From contig DVIL01000036.1 in NCBI GenBank assembly GCA_018711305.1, forward strand, positions 1-64,000: DNA of 64,000 bases, given 5' to 3'. Shown piece after piece: positions 46,812 through 56,740 of this stretch. Position 1 is the first letter of the stretch, and each line of letters opens with the position of its first letter. Both the position numbers and the translations under genes were made by a program. The stretch is from Candidatus Coprenecus stercorigallinarum (GTDB taxonomy: Bacteria > Bacteroidota > Bacteroidia > Bacteroidales > UBA932). Below the pieces are notes generated by a model. It was not told where the DNA came from and made no database searches. It worked only from the letters and a program-made list of their open reading frames with translations.

Positions 46812-49800
46812 TCCGCAAGCTCATCAAACGGCCTGTGGCGGTCTCCATGGTGCTTTTCGCCGTGGCAGTCCTCGGAGCGGTGTCCATCAAGCTGATACCG
46901 GTCTCCCTTATGCCGGACGTGGACATCCCGCAGATTACAGTACAGGTCAAGGTCGACGGCAGCTCCGCCCGTGAGATGGACGAATACCTCCAGCCCCTGC
47001 GCCGCCAGCTCATGCAGATACCCTCGCTGACCGACATCCGCTCCCAGTCCGAGAGCGGAGTGGGCATCATCCGCCTGAGCTTCGACTACGGTGCCGACAT
47101 CGACTTCATCTTCGTGGAAGTCAACGAGCGGATAGACAGGGCCATGTCCTCCCTGCCGGAAGGGGCTGAGAGACCCAAGGCCCTCAAGTCCAGCGCGACC
47201 GACATCCCCGCATTCTTCGTCAACATGACAGTCCGGGACACCTCCCGCACCATGGAGCTGAGCCGTCTGGCCTCCAGCGTCATCTCCAAGCGTATAGAGC
47301 AGATACCGGAAGTGGCGATGGTGGACCTCAGCGGACTGGTCTTCCCGGAGATACTCATCATCCCGGACATTGACAGGCTCACCGCCATAGGCGTCACTCC
47401 CGAGCGGCTCTCCGAAGCCATCGAGGCCAACAACATACGCCTTGGCAACCTGTCGATACGCGACGGCCAGTACCACTGGAATATCCGCTTCAACTCCGAA
47501 ATCAATTCCAAGGACGACATAGAGAATATCCGTCTCAATATCGGCGGCCGCGTCTACCGTTTCAGCGAGCTGGCCGAAGTCATAGAACAGCCTGCCTCGG
47601 AGGACTGCCTCATCCGTTCCGACGGCAGCCGGGCAGTCAGCATGGCCATAATCAAGCAGAGCGATGCCAGGATGAACACCCTTCAGGATGAGCTGAACGA
47701 CCGCATAGAGGAGTTCCGCGATGATTATCCGGGTGTGGAGTTCACCGTCACCCGCGATCAGACCGAGCTGCTGCGCTACACCATAGAGAACCTCGAACAG
47801 AACCTCTACGCCGGCATCATCCTCGCCAGCATCGTGATTCTGCTCTTCATGCGCAACTTCCGCTTCTCTCTGCTCATCATCCCCACTATCGTAGTCTCCC
47901 TGCTGACCTCGATGCTCGCCCTCTTCCTCATGGGCATAAGCATCAACATCATCTCCCTGGCCGGCCTCATACTCAGTGTCGGAATGATGGTGGACAACTC
48001 GATTATCGTCATAGACAACATCACCCAGCGGTGGGAAAGAGGCGACAGCCTCGAGGATGCCGTGGCCATAGGCTCGGGAGAGGTATTTGCCCCGATGCTC
48101 AGCTCCATCCTGACCAACTGCGCCGTCTTCGTACCTCTCGTCTTCCTCAGCGGAATAGCCGGAGAGATATTCTTCGACCAGGCCGTGGCCATCACCGTAG
48201 GTCTGTTCTCCTCACTGCTCTTCGCCGTCCTGGTGGTTCCCGTCTACTACTACGCGATGTACCGCCGCCGCGGACGCAAAATGGACAACAAGTACCTTGC
48301 CCGCATAGACCGTTTTCTGGAATTGGGTCCCTCCTACGAGAAAGCCCTGAAATGGACATTCCGCCACCAAGGTATTGTCCTGACTCTGATGGCAGTCTCC
48401 ATACCTCTATCCGTACTGCTGTTCATGGAACTGGACAAGAGCACCTTCCCTCCGGTAACCAAGAGCGACATCGTCCTCAACGTAGACTGGAACAGACCTG
48501 TGACCATCACTGAGAACGACCGCCGCAGCACCACCCTTGTAGAGGCCGTAAAGCCCCATACAGCCCAGGTGACACAGATGTGCGGCACCCAGCAGTTCCT
48601 CATGCCCCACACCAGGGACATGAGTCAGAGCGAGGCACAGATATACTTCAGGGCCCATACCGCAGAAGGTCTTGACAGTCTGATGAATGAGGCCGCTGCC
48701 TTCCTCAGGGAGCACTACCCGGACGCCTCGTTCAACTTCACGGACGCCGGCAACCTCTTCACCCTCATGTTCTCCAGCGACGGCTCGAAACTGACTGTAC
48801 AGATCAGCGGCCGCGACGGACGCACCCCGGAGCCGGACCGTCTCAATACCATTCTCTCGGAGATAAGCGAGGCCGCACCGGATGTGTACATCTCTCCTGT
48901 AAGCTGGCAGGAACAGATAATGCTCGTACTGGATATCGAGAAAATGTCCCTGTACAACATATCCTACTCAGAAGTCCTCAGCACCCTCCGCAAACGCACC
49001 AGGGAAGACAATATCTTCTCGATTACCACCGGCGACTACTCCATTCCCGTGGTGGTCGGAGATGAGAACCGCTCCGCTGACCTGCTCAGCGGCAGCATCC
49101 GCAACCAGGACGGGGCCGACATTCCCCTGAACGCCTTCATCACTGAAGGCCGCAGCAGGGACCTGAAGACCATTGTCTCCGGGATGTCCGGCAATTTCTA
49201 CCCCCTCGAACTGGATATTCCCGACTCTCAGGTGCCGGAGGTCATGGCCGCAGCGCGGGATATTTCCATTGAGGACGGCACGTGGGACGTGGCTTTCAGC
49301 GGCTCATATTTCTCCAGTCGCGAAACCATACGGGAGCTGATGATGATAGCGGTGGTGGCCATACTGCTGCTGTACCTGATACTCGCGGCACAGTTCGAGT
49401 CCATCATCCAGCCGCTAATCATCCTGTCGGAGATAGTGGTGGACATCTTCGGAGCCCTTCTGCTGCTGTGGATATGCGGGGGAGGTATCAACGCCATGTC
49501 CATGATAGGCATAGTCGTGATGAGCGGTATCGTAATCAACGACTCCATACTCAAAGTCGACACTATCAACCGTCTACGAAAGGAGAACGGCTACGGCCTG
49601 CTCAGGGCCATCATGACTGGCGGCTCGCGGAGGCTCAACCCGATCCTGATGACGACCCTGACCACAGTACTGGCCATGGTGCCTTTCCTCACCCGCGGGG
49701 ACATGGGCTCCGACCTGCAGTACCCGATGTCGATAGTGATGATCGGCGGCATGATCATAGGTCTGATTGTCAGTATTTTCGGCATTCCATTGATTTACTA

Positions 49801-49828
49801 CCGGATCTATAGGAAGAAGAGGAGATGA
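46808..49828 (+). CDS. RND efflux pump subunit 1
   Basis: The 1006-aa inner-membrane protein has the RND plan of twelve helices and two large periplasmic loops. The TM1 start is RPVAVSMVLFAVAVLGAVSI. The TM4 proton-relay region is GLILSVGMMVDNSIIVIDNI, with Asp followed by Asn where AcrB has Asp-Asp. The TM10 region is GIVVMSGIVINDSILKVDTI and lacks AcrB's relay Lys at the usual place. It starts by ATGA overlap after the adaptor and overlaps the second RND gene in the same way. The substrate cannot be told. Confidence 0.94.
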   Translation: MIRKLIKRPVAVSMVLFAVAVLGAVSIKLIPVSLMPDVDIPQITVQVKVDGSSAREMDEYLQPLRRQLMQIPSLTDIRSQSESGVGIIRLSFDYGADIDFIFVEVNERIDRAMSSLPEGAERPKALKSSATDIPAFFVNMTVRDTSRTMELSRLASSVISKRIEQIPEVAMVDLSGLVFPEILIIPDIDRLTAIGVTPERLSEAIEANNIRLGNLSIRDGQYHWNIRFNSEINSKDDIENIRLNIGGRVYRFSELAEVIEQPASEDCLIRSDGSRAVSMAIIKQSDARMNTLQDELNDRIEEFRDDYPGVEFTVTRDQTELLRYTIENLEQNLYAGIILASIVILLFMRNFRFSLLIIPTIVVSLLTSMLALFLMGISINIISLAGLILSVGMMVDNSIIVIDNITQRWERGDSLEDAVAIGSGEVFAPMLSSILTNCAVFVPLVFLSGIAGEIFFDQAVAITVGLFSSLLFAVLVVPVYYYAMYRRRGRKMDNKYLARIDRFLELGPSYEKALKWTFRHQGIVLTLMAVSIPLSVLLFMELDKSTFPPVTKSDIVLNVDWNRPVTITENDRRSTTLVEAVKPHTAQVTQMCGTQQFLMPHTRDMSQSEAQIYFRAHTAEGLDSLMNEAAAFLREHYPDASFNFTDAGNLFTLMFSSDGSKLTVQISGRDGRTPEPDRLNTILSEISEAAPDVYISPVSWQEQIMLVLDIEKMSLYNISYSEVLSTLRKRTREDNIFSITTGDYSIPVVVGDENRSADLLSGSIRNQDGADIPLNAFITEGRSRDLKTIVSGMSGNFYPLELDIPDSQVPEVMAAARDISIEDGTWDVAFSGSYFSSRETIRELMMIAVVAILLLYLILAAQFESIIQPLIILSEIVVDIFGALLLLWICGGGINAMSMIGIVVMSGIVINDSILKVDTINRLRKENGYGLLRAIMTGGSRRLNPILMTTLTTVLAMVPFLTRGDMGSDLQYPMSIVMIGGMIIGLIVSIFGIPLIYYRIYRKKRR

Positions 49829-52800
49829 AAGGAGGTTTCAGGATACCGTCATTCTCGGTGCTGCTTATCTTCGCGGTACTTACGGTCATCGGTGCGGCCA
49901 TGCTGCCGTCCCTCAACCTGCAGTACCTGCCGAGAGACAAGCAACAGACCATGTCGATTTCATTCTACTGGCAGGATGCATCGGCAAGGGTCATAGAGAG
50001 TGAGGTGACCTCCAAGATTGAAGGCTATATATCCTCGATCAAGGGTATCAGCCGCGTATCCTCGATGAGCCGCAAGGAAGAGGGCTCCATAGACATCACT
50101 CTCAAGAAAAAAGAGGATGTGGACGCCGTCCGGTTCGAGATATCCTCGGCCCTCCGCTCCCTCTACGACCAACTGCCGGACGGAGTATCCTATCCGGAGC
50201 TCTCAGTCTCCACCGGCGGAGCCAATGTTGACCCCATACTCACCTACACCGTCAATGCGGACCTGCCCACCAACCAGATAGAGCAGTACATCAACGACCA
50301 CATCCTCAAGGACCTGTCCATCATCGAAGGAGTGAGCTCCGTAGTGCTGTCGGGAGCTACGCCGAACTACATGGAGATAGCTTTCAATCCGGAGAAGATG
50401 AAAGCCGCAGGAGTCAGTTCCTACGAACTTTACAATGCCGTTTCAACCTACCTGGAGGGCACCAGCGTAGTCGGAAGTGCCCCTGCGTACAACCCCGACG
50501 AGGAACCGGACATCATCCTGCGCAACGCCCCGGTCGAGCTCAGCAGCGTACCCGTAGCCAACAAGGAGGGCCGCATCATCAGGCTGAGCGACGTGGCAAG
50601 TATCACCCTCAAGGAGAAAGTGCCAAGTTCATACTACCGCATCAACGGCCTCAACACTATCAACATCACTGTATACCCGGAGGAATCCATCAACACCGTC
50701 CAGGTCTGCCGCACAGTGGAGGAGACCATGACACGGCTCGAAACCGGCTTCCCGGAATCCTTCTCTGCCCTGAAGGCCTACGACGTCTCCACCGAGATCA
50801 GCGAGGAGGTGGGCAAGCTGGTACGCAGGACCCTGCTCTGCGTGGTCATCCTCCTGGCCTTCATCTTCGTCACCACCTTCAGCCCCAGATACACTTTTCT
50901 CATAGGTCTGACCCTGCTGGTCAACCTCATTGTCGCCTGCATCTTCTACGTCCTGCTGGACATCGACATACACATCTACTCCCTGGCCGGCATATCGATA
51001 TCGCTGAGCATCATCATCGACAACTCGATCATCATGGTCTCGCACTACTCCTACTACCGGGACCGGAAGGTGTTCCTGGCGATACTCGCCGCCCTGCTGA
51101 CCACCATAGGATCGCTGACCGTGATATTCTTCCTGCCGGAGGAGCAGAAACGCATACTGGCCGATTTTTCCACCGTGATTATCATCAACCTGACCGTATC
51201 GATGATCACCGCCCTGTTCTTCGTACCGGCCCTTCTGGACTACCTGCCGGTGAAATCAGAGAGCATCGCATTCTCCATCAGGCGGCGGAGGAAGATCGTA
51301 CGCTTCTCCCAGGGCTACGGACGGTTCATATTCTACGTGAAAAAATTCAATTGGGCCGTTATCCTCTTCTTCCTCCTGGCCTTCGGAGGCTCCTTCCTCC
51401 TCTTCCGCAAGAGCCTGGACGGCTTCGCGTCGATGTTCCGCCAGCCCGAGCGGCCGGTGCTCTACATCAGCGCCGGTATGCCCGAGGGATGTTCGGTACA
51501 GCAGCTCAATGAGATCATGGTCTACATGGAAAACTTCCTGGCCGGATTCGACGAGATCAAGCTCTTCCGTACCTCCATCACCTCCTACGACAGGGGCAGC
51601 ATCTCCGTAGAGTTCCACGAGGACGTCAACCGCACCTCATTCCCGGCCATACTCAAGCAGCAGGTCATCCGAAAGGCAATAGACTACGGCGGAGCCAACT
51701 GGAGCGTCTACGGCATCAACGACCAGAACTTCTCCAACTACATAGGCGGCAGCACCTACCGCAACGGCAACATCATCCTGTCGGGATACAACTACGATAT
51801 CCTCTACGGCTTCTGCGAGGACCTCGTGGAGCGGCTTTCCGCCAACCCGAGAGTCTCGGACCTGAGCATCGAAGGTCCGGAGAACTACTACTATTCCTCC
51901 TCCGAGGGCAGCCGCGAGTACCTGATAACCTACGATTACGACAACCTGGCCCTCTACGGCATCAACCCCGTGTCCGCATTCAGCGCCCTGAGCGAGAGAC
52001 TCTTCTCTCAATTTGTAGGCACCACGATGAGCGATAACGGGGAAAGGATGGACGTCCGTCTGATATCGGACGATGCAGAGAGCTTCGACGTATGGCACCT
52101 GGCCAACGAGTACATCCGCATAGACAGCACCGACATCCGCTTCGACGAGATAGGCTCGATAGACAGCCGTAACTCCGGAAACAATATCTTCCGCCAGGAT
52201 CAGGAGTACATCCTCTGCGTCCGCTACAACTTCATCGGCTCCTACAAGCTCGAGGAGCGGCTCATGGAATCCGAAATCGAACGGCTCAACACCTCAGTCC
52301 TGCCGATAGGATTCAAGGCCTCCTCCCCTCAGTACGACTGGTTGCAGAAAGCCAAGAACCAGTGGATACTGCTCGTGCTGATAGTGGTGATCATCTACAT
52401 GATATGCGCCGTACTCTTCGAATCGCTCCTCCAGCCGCTGGCCATAATATCGCTGATACCCGTCTCGTTCATCGGCATATTCCTGGCATTCAGGCTCACG
52501 GAGACCACCTTTGACCAGGGAGGCTTCGCGTCGATGATCATGCTCGCCGGCATCGTGGTCAACGCCGGCATCTACATCGTGAACGAGTACAACCGCATGC
52601 CCGCTCACAGACGTAGCTTCATACGGGCCTACAACCACAAGATCATCCCGATATCCCTGACGATACTCTCGACAGTCCTCGGACTCGTGCCCTTTCTGCT
52701 GGACGGCAAGGAGGAAGTCTTCTGGTTCGCCTTCGCGATAGGCACCATGGGAGGCATGCTCTTCTCCTACGTCGCGCTGATTATCTTCCTGCCGATGATC

Positions 52801-52926
52801 ATGCCTACTCCACCCGGTTCCGGTGGAAATGGGGAGCCGCGTAGAAAACGAAGCCGAGAAGGGAAACGAGGCTTAGGACGGCTCCTGTCAGGTAGGCGTA
52901 GGAGAAAGACAGACGCTCCCCTATAA
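49825..52926 (+). CDS. RND efflux pump subunit 2
   Basis: The 1033-aa protein is a second RND permease, only distantly similar to the first. TM4 has YSLAGISISLSIIIDNSIIM (again Asp-Asn), and TM10 has IMLAGIVVNAGIYIVNEYNR. With subunit 1 it may form a heterotrimer, as in MdtBC, or two separate pumps sharing one adaptor. After the last helix (LIIFLPMIM) comes a tail of about 40 residues, PTPPGSGGNGEPRRKRSREG and on to TDAPL. That tail is read antisense through the end of the convergent MFS gene (122-bp overlap). The basic tail may be an accident of stop-codon loss. Confidence 0.92.
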   Translation: MKGGFRIPSFSVLLIFAVLTVIGAAMLPSLNLQYLPRDKQQTMSISFYWQDASARVIESEVTSKIEGYISSIKGISRVSSMSRKEEGSIDITLKKKEDVDAVRFEISSALRSLYDQLPDGVSYPELSVSTGGANVDPILTYTVNADLPTNQIEQYINDHILKDLSIIEGVSSVVLSGATPNYMEIAFNPEKMKAAGVSSYELYNAVSTYLEGTSVVGSAPAYNPDEEPDIILRNAPVELSSVPVANKEGRIIRLSDVASITLKEKVPSSYYRINGLNTINITVYPEESINTVQVCRTVEETMTRLETGFPESFSALKAYDVSTEISEEVGKLVRRTLLCVVILLAFIFVTTFSPRYTFLIGLTLLVNLIVACIFYVLLDIDIHIYSLAGISISLSIIIDNSIIMVSHYSYYRDRKVFLAILAALLTTIGSLTVIFFLPEEQKRILADFSTVIIINLTVSMITALFFVPALLDYLPVKSESIAFSIRRRRKIVRFSQGYGRFIFYVKKFNWAVILFFLLAFGGSFLLFRKSLDGFASMFRQPERPVLYISAGMPEGCSVQQLNEIMVYMENFLAGFDEIKLFRTSITSYDRGSISVEFHEDVNRTSFPAILKQQVIRKAIDYGGANWSVYGINDQNFSNYIGGSTYRNGNIILSGYNYDILYGFCEDLVERLSANPRVSDLSIEGPENYYYSSSEGSREYLITYDYDNLALYGINPVSAFSALSERLFSQFVGTTMSDNGERMDVRLISDDAESFDVWHLANEYIRIDSTDIRFDEIGSIDSRNSGNNIFRQDQEYILCVRYNFIGSYKLEERLMESEIERLNTSVLPIGFKASSPQYDWLQKAKNQWILLVLIVVIIYMICAVLFESLLQPLAIISLIPVSFIGIFLAFRLTETTFDQGGFASMIMLAGIVVNAGIYIVNEYNRMPAHRRSFIRAYNHKIIPISLTILSTVLGLVPFLLDGKEEVFWFAFAIGTMGGMLFSYVALIIFLPMIMPTPPGSGGNGEPRRKRSREGKRGLGRLLSGRRRRKTDAPL

Positions 52927-54007
52927 CTCCGCCCAATACAAGTCCGATACCGATGCCTATGTCCCAGGAGGTGAGGTAGGTCGAAGTGGCCGTGCCGCGC
53001 TGGTCGTGCCGGCCGAGGTTGACGAACATGGTGTTGAAGGCCGGGAACATCGTCCCGAAGCCGGCTCCGAGCACAAGGGCCGTAGTGTACAGCATGATTT
53101 CAGCCGCCCTTATCGAATGGGGTGCCACTCTCTCGCACAGGAAGAGGCTCAGGAAACACAGTATCACCGGATAGAACGCGATGTGTATCACCTCCGTGAT
53201 ATGTCCGCGGTCCACCTGCTTGCCCGAGAACAGACGGGAGACGGCCAGGCCGACGGCCATGCAGGTGAAGAACAGACCCGTACCGCCGGTGATGCCCATA
53301 TTCCTGGCGTACATGGCCACGTACGTGGTGGTCATGCCATAGGGTATCGAGAGCAGCAGCAGGTCCAGGCCGAGGGGTATGCCTTTGAGCAGCACGAAAC
53401 GGTCCAGGGAAATGGCAGTACGGGGCACCGGCTGTTTCTTGGGTGTCCTGATGCAGCAGGCACATATCAGTCCGGCCATGCAGCAGCTGAGGGCTGTGAT
53501 GAAAATCGTATCGAAAGACACGTGGTCGTGCATGAACAGGCCGGTCATCGGGCCGAGGGACATGGCTATGTTGTTGGCCAGACCGTAATACCCCACCGCT
53601 TCCCCTCGCCGCGATGAGGGAGTGATGTCGATCACTATCGTATTGCCGGCCACGGTCACAGTACCGAACGAGAAACCGTGCACTATCCTCAGGACGATGA
53701 ACATCAGCACAGTCCCGGTGACGATATAGCCTCCGAATATCAGGGTGAATACTAAAAATGCTATCAGGTACAGCGGCTTGCGGGCAAAACTGTCCAGCAG
53801 ATAGCCCGAGAACGGACGGACGGCCAGAGCGGCTATCGTGTAGCAGGCGAGAATCGCTCCAACGGCCCCTTCTGTAACTCCGAACTCTTCGACCAGATAA
53901 AAAGGGAAAACAGGCATCAGCAGATAGAAGCCGAAATACAGCAGGAAGTTCGCTGCGAGGATGAAGCAGTAGCCGGGAGAGACCAGCCTGTCTTTATGCG
54001 GGGTCAT
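52805..54007 (-). CDS. Major facilitator superfamily transporter
   Basis: The 400-aa protein has twelve hydrophobic segments. MFS motif A-like sequence occurs after TM2 (VRPFSGYLLDSFARKPLYLI), with VHGFSFGTVTVAGNTIVIDI in TM4 and RRGEAVGYYGLANNIAMSLG in TM5. The last of these resembles drug:H+ antiporter-1 proteins of Bacteroidetes. Its ATG overlaps the stop of the upstream YfhO gene (4 bp). Its 3' end overlaps the tail of the second RND gene on the other strand. The substrate is unknown. Confidence 0.9.
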   Translation of the reverse strand: MTPHKDRLVSPGYCFILAANFLLYFGFYLLMPVFPFYLVEEFGVTEGAVGAILACYTIAALAVRPFSGYLLDSFARKPLYLIAFLVFTLIFGGYIVTGTVLMFIVLRIVHGFSFGTVTVAGNTIVIDITPSSRRGEAVGYYGLANNIAMSLGPMTGLFMHDHVSFDTIFITALSCCMAGLICACCIRTPKKQPVPRTAISLDRFVLLKGIPLGLDLLLLSIPYGMTTTYVAMYARNMGITGGTGLFFTCMAVGLAVSRLFSGKQVDRGHITEVIHIAFYPVILCFLSLFLCERVAPHSIRAAEIMLYTTALVLGAGFGTMFPAFNTMFVNLGRHDQRGTATSTYLTSWDIGIGIGLVLGGVIGERLSFSYAYLTGAVLSLVSLLGFVFYAAPHFHRNRVE

Positions 54008-56580
54008 CGGGGTTGTCTTTTCTTATGTCCGTAGAAAAATGAATAAAGTATGCATCCGGCCAGAGCCAGGATTATGACCAGCGAGGATGCGAGGGAAATG
54101 TTCCTGCCTATGGTGAAAGAGCCGGGGTCATATACAAATTCCACTTCATGGCTCCCCTCGTCTACCAGCAGGGCGCGGAGGGTGTAGTCGGCGCGGAGAA
54201 TGGGAACCTCCTCTCCGTCTATGAAGGCTTTCCAGCCGGCAGGGTAGTATATCTCACTGAATACGGCAAGACCTGTTGCAGTGGCATTGACATCGTATTT
54301 CAGGCGGTTGGGGCTGTATTCTGTCAGTTCTATGCTGCCGTCGGATGCACCTGGATATGCGGTTACGGTACCTTCGGCTGCCTGAGGATCGGATACTACG
54401 GCCTCACGGGCAGGATCAATCTCTCGGAGAGCGGCCATCTCCGCATCAGCGGTAGGGGCCGTACGGGAACTTTCCACAAACCATGCATTGCCGAGCCGTC
54501 CGCCGTATGTCAGAGGCAGACTGTTGCCGTCGAAGACTATGTATTTCGTATTGAGCATGGACAGCACCGGATAGTATTCCAGTCCGGCTTCCAGGTCTGC
54601 AATGGTGCGGGCCGTAGGGATGACAGCATTGACATCCGAGGCCAGACGGCTCATCTCCGGAGCGATATGGAAATCTATCAGATCCTGATACCGCTGGAGC
54701 TTGGCAGGGCTGTAGCCGCCTATTGTCTTATGGTGGTAGCTTACGATAGCGTCATTGAAGGTATTGACACTCAGGTCAAGAACCCGATAAGACAGTTCGG
54801 TGTCCTGATGTATGGCATTGTCCACCGGACGGGGATTGAACTGTTCATCGAAATTACGCCTGGTTACAAAATGATCCTTGTTCAGGTATCTCTTATCCAC
54901 ACCCCACAGATCCACGAGCAGCAGCACTCCGAGAACGGCCACTGCCGGTATTGCCTTGAATTTCCCTTTCCACGCAACTGCCAGCACTCCTGCTGACAGC
55001 ACAATGAAAACCAGCGACCTGAATGCATCTGCCCTGAGCAGGCTGCGGCGGTCATCTTCGAGCGCACCGATCAGGGACGCATTGTTCCCTAACACAGCTG
55101 CATCCGAAGCGGAGGAAAAGTCTCCTGCCAGTCCGGGGAATAAAGCGAACAGCAGGGATATGCCCCCTGTCACTCCAAGGGCCGTCAGCAGACCGTTCCG
55201 GACCTTCCTGTCAGGAAGAGGTTCCTTGCCGAAAAGGGCGGCATTGACACCGAGAATACCCATCAGCGGGACCGTTACCTGCAGAATGACCAGAATCATG
55301 GAGACAGTACGGAACTTGTTGTACATAGGAGCATACTTGAAGAACAGCTCGGAAAACCACATGAAATGCGAGCCCCAGGCCAGCAGCACGGCCAGCAGTG
55401 ACACACCCGCTATCCACCATTTGTAGCGGCCCCGTATCACACAGAGTCCGAAGACAAAGAGGAAAAGGGAGACGGCACCGAGATACATCGGTCCGGCCGT
55501 GAAAGGCTGAGGACCCCAGTACAGCGGCATACCCTTGCGCAGAGCCTCGGCATTTGCCCCCACAGAGCGCAGGTACTGGTATGTAGCCGATTCGCGGGAC
55601 AGTTCTCCGGATGAAGAACCTCCGTTGAAGTTGGGGATCAACAGATTCGGCATCTCCTCTATACCATAGGACCAGGCGGTGGCATAGTCGAGCTTCAGAC
55701 CGTCTCCGGTCTGCTTGTGCTCATCATGGGTCAGTTCAGAGCCTCCGCGCATGGTGTACTCCGCATATTCGTAGGTAGGCAGCAATTTATTGGCGTTGGT
55801 GGCGATGCCGAGCAGGCCGCCGACCAGCACGAGGACGGAGGCCATGAGCCAGCGGCCCACCGGTGTCTCACGGAAAGAGGGCACCACGGTTGTTCCGGAG
55901 CCGTTTTCCGATGCGGCCTTCATTTTCCTCTGGGCCACAACAGCCCCGCACAGCTCCGCGATGGCATAGCCGAAGACGATGAACGCCAGATAGTATGTAA
56001 TCTGGGGATGATTGGCCTTTATCTGAAAGCTCAGGGCCAGGGCGAAGAATACCGCGCCGAGGAGGGCCTTTCGTCTGTAGGCATAGACCAGAGCCGCCAG
56101 TACCCAGGGCATGAAGGCTATGGCCACCATCTTGGTGTTGTGGCCGACCTGGATGATCTGCATGTTGTAGGAGCAGAAAGTCACCGCAATGGCCCCGACC
56201 GCCGAAAGCCAGGGATTGACCCCGAAGGCCAGGAACAGCAGGAAGCCTCCGAGCAGCGAGATGATCAGATAGCTGGGCGGACGCTCGCCCCAGAACAGCA
56301 GGTCATAGAGAGGAGTCGTCGCATCCCCCTTGTACGGCACGGATATCTGAGTCGCAGGCATCCCGCCAAACATCGAGCCGGTCCACAGTGCCGGGTCATC
56401 CGGATGCCCCTCATTCCATTCCAGTATCTCGTGCGACATTCCCTTCCATGAAGAGATATCCGACTGGTCCACCACCTTACCCTGCAGCACCTGAGGCGCA
56501 TAGGCATACGCAATGACTGCAAACCCTGCCACGATAATCACATACGGCAGGGCCTTCCTGAGTATTTCCTTTATCTTCAT
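54004..56580 (-). CDS. YfhO-family membrane protein
   Basis: The 858-aa protein has about a dozen membrane segments and a C-terminal extracytoplasmic domain. The N-terminal loop (VDQSDISSWKGMSHEILEWN, TGSMFGGMPATQIS) and the late YYPAGWKAFIDGEEVPILRA are characteristic of YfhO. The family resembles GT-C glycosyltransferases, and Gram-positive YfhO has been tied to teichoic-acid glycosylation. The Bacteroidetes role is unproven. The DISSWKG acidic residue lies where GT-C enzymes have a catalytic Asp (inference). The MFS gene overlaps its end. Confidence 0.9.
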   Translation of the reverse strand: MKIKEILRKALPYVIIVAGFAVIAYAYAPQVLQGKVVDQSDISSWKGMSHEILEWNEGHPDDPALWTGSMFGGMPATQISVPYKGDATTPLYDLLFWGERPPSYLIISLLGGFLLFLAFGVNPWLSAVGAIAVTFCSYNMQIIQVGHNTKMVAIAFMPWVLAALVYAYRRKALLGAVFFALALSFQIKANHPQITYYLAFIVFGYAIAELCGAVVAQRKMKAASENGSGTTVVPSFRETPVGRWLMASVLVLVGGLLGIATNANKLLPTYEYAEYTMRGGSELTHDEHKQTGDGLKLDYATAWSYGIEEMPNLLIPNFNGGSSSGELSRESATYQYLRSVGANAEALRKGMPLYWGPQPFTAGPMYLGAVSLFLFVFGLCVIRGRYKWWIAGVSLLAVLLAWGSHFMWFSELFFKYAPMYNKFRTVSMILVILQVTVPLMGILGVNAALFGKEPLPDRKVRNGLLTALGVTGGISLLFALFPGLAGDFSSASDAAVLGNNASLIGALEDDRRSLLRADAFRSLVFIVLSAGVLAVAWKGKFKAIPAVAVLGVLLLVDLWGVDKRYLNKDHFVTRRNFDEQFNPRPVDNAIHQDTELSYRVLDLSVNTFNDAIVSYHHKTIGGYSPAKLQRYQDLIDFHIAPEMSRLASDVNAVIPTARTIADLEAGLEYYPVLSMLNTKYIVFDGNSLPLTYGGRLGNAWFVESSRTAPTADAEMAALREIDPAREAVVSDPQAAEGTVTAYPGASDGSIELTEYSPNRLKYDVNATATGLAVFSEIYYPAGWKAFIDGEEVPILRADYTLRALLVDEGSHEVEFVYDPGSFTIGRNISLASSLVIILALAGCILYSFFYGHKKRQPR

Positions 56581-56703
56581 ATTCCGTTATATTCAGTTTT
56601 TCCGTCGAAAGTTATTGCAACTTGCAAATATACTCTTTTTCCATATAAACGCGCATATTCGCAACCACCAGTATTTCCCGTCACTCCATCGTCACCCACT
56701 TCC

Positions 56704-56722
56704 CACTCCTTCGGAAGGAGTG
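56704..56722 (-). repeat. CACTCCTTC-C-GAAGGAGTG palindrome, single copy
   Basis: Perfect 9-bp arms around one central base, with the flank AATTCC on the minus strand as at 40055. It lies between the 5' end of yfhO and the 3' end of the DHA2 pump gene, so it is the opposite orientation of the 40-kb copies. It could also act as a terminator stem, but no T-run follows. Confidence 0.7.
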
Positions 56723-56740
56723 GAATTACGCCATAACGGG

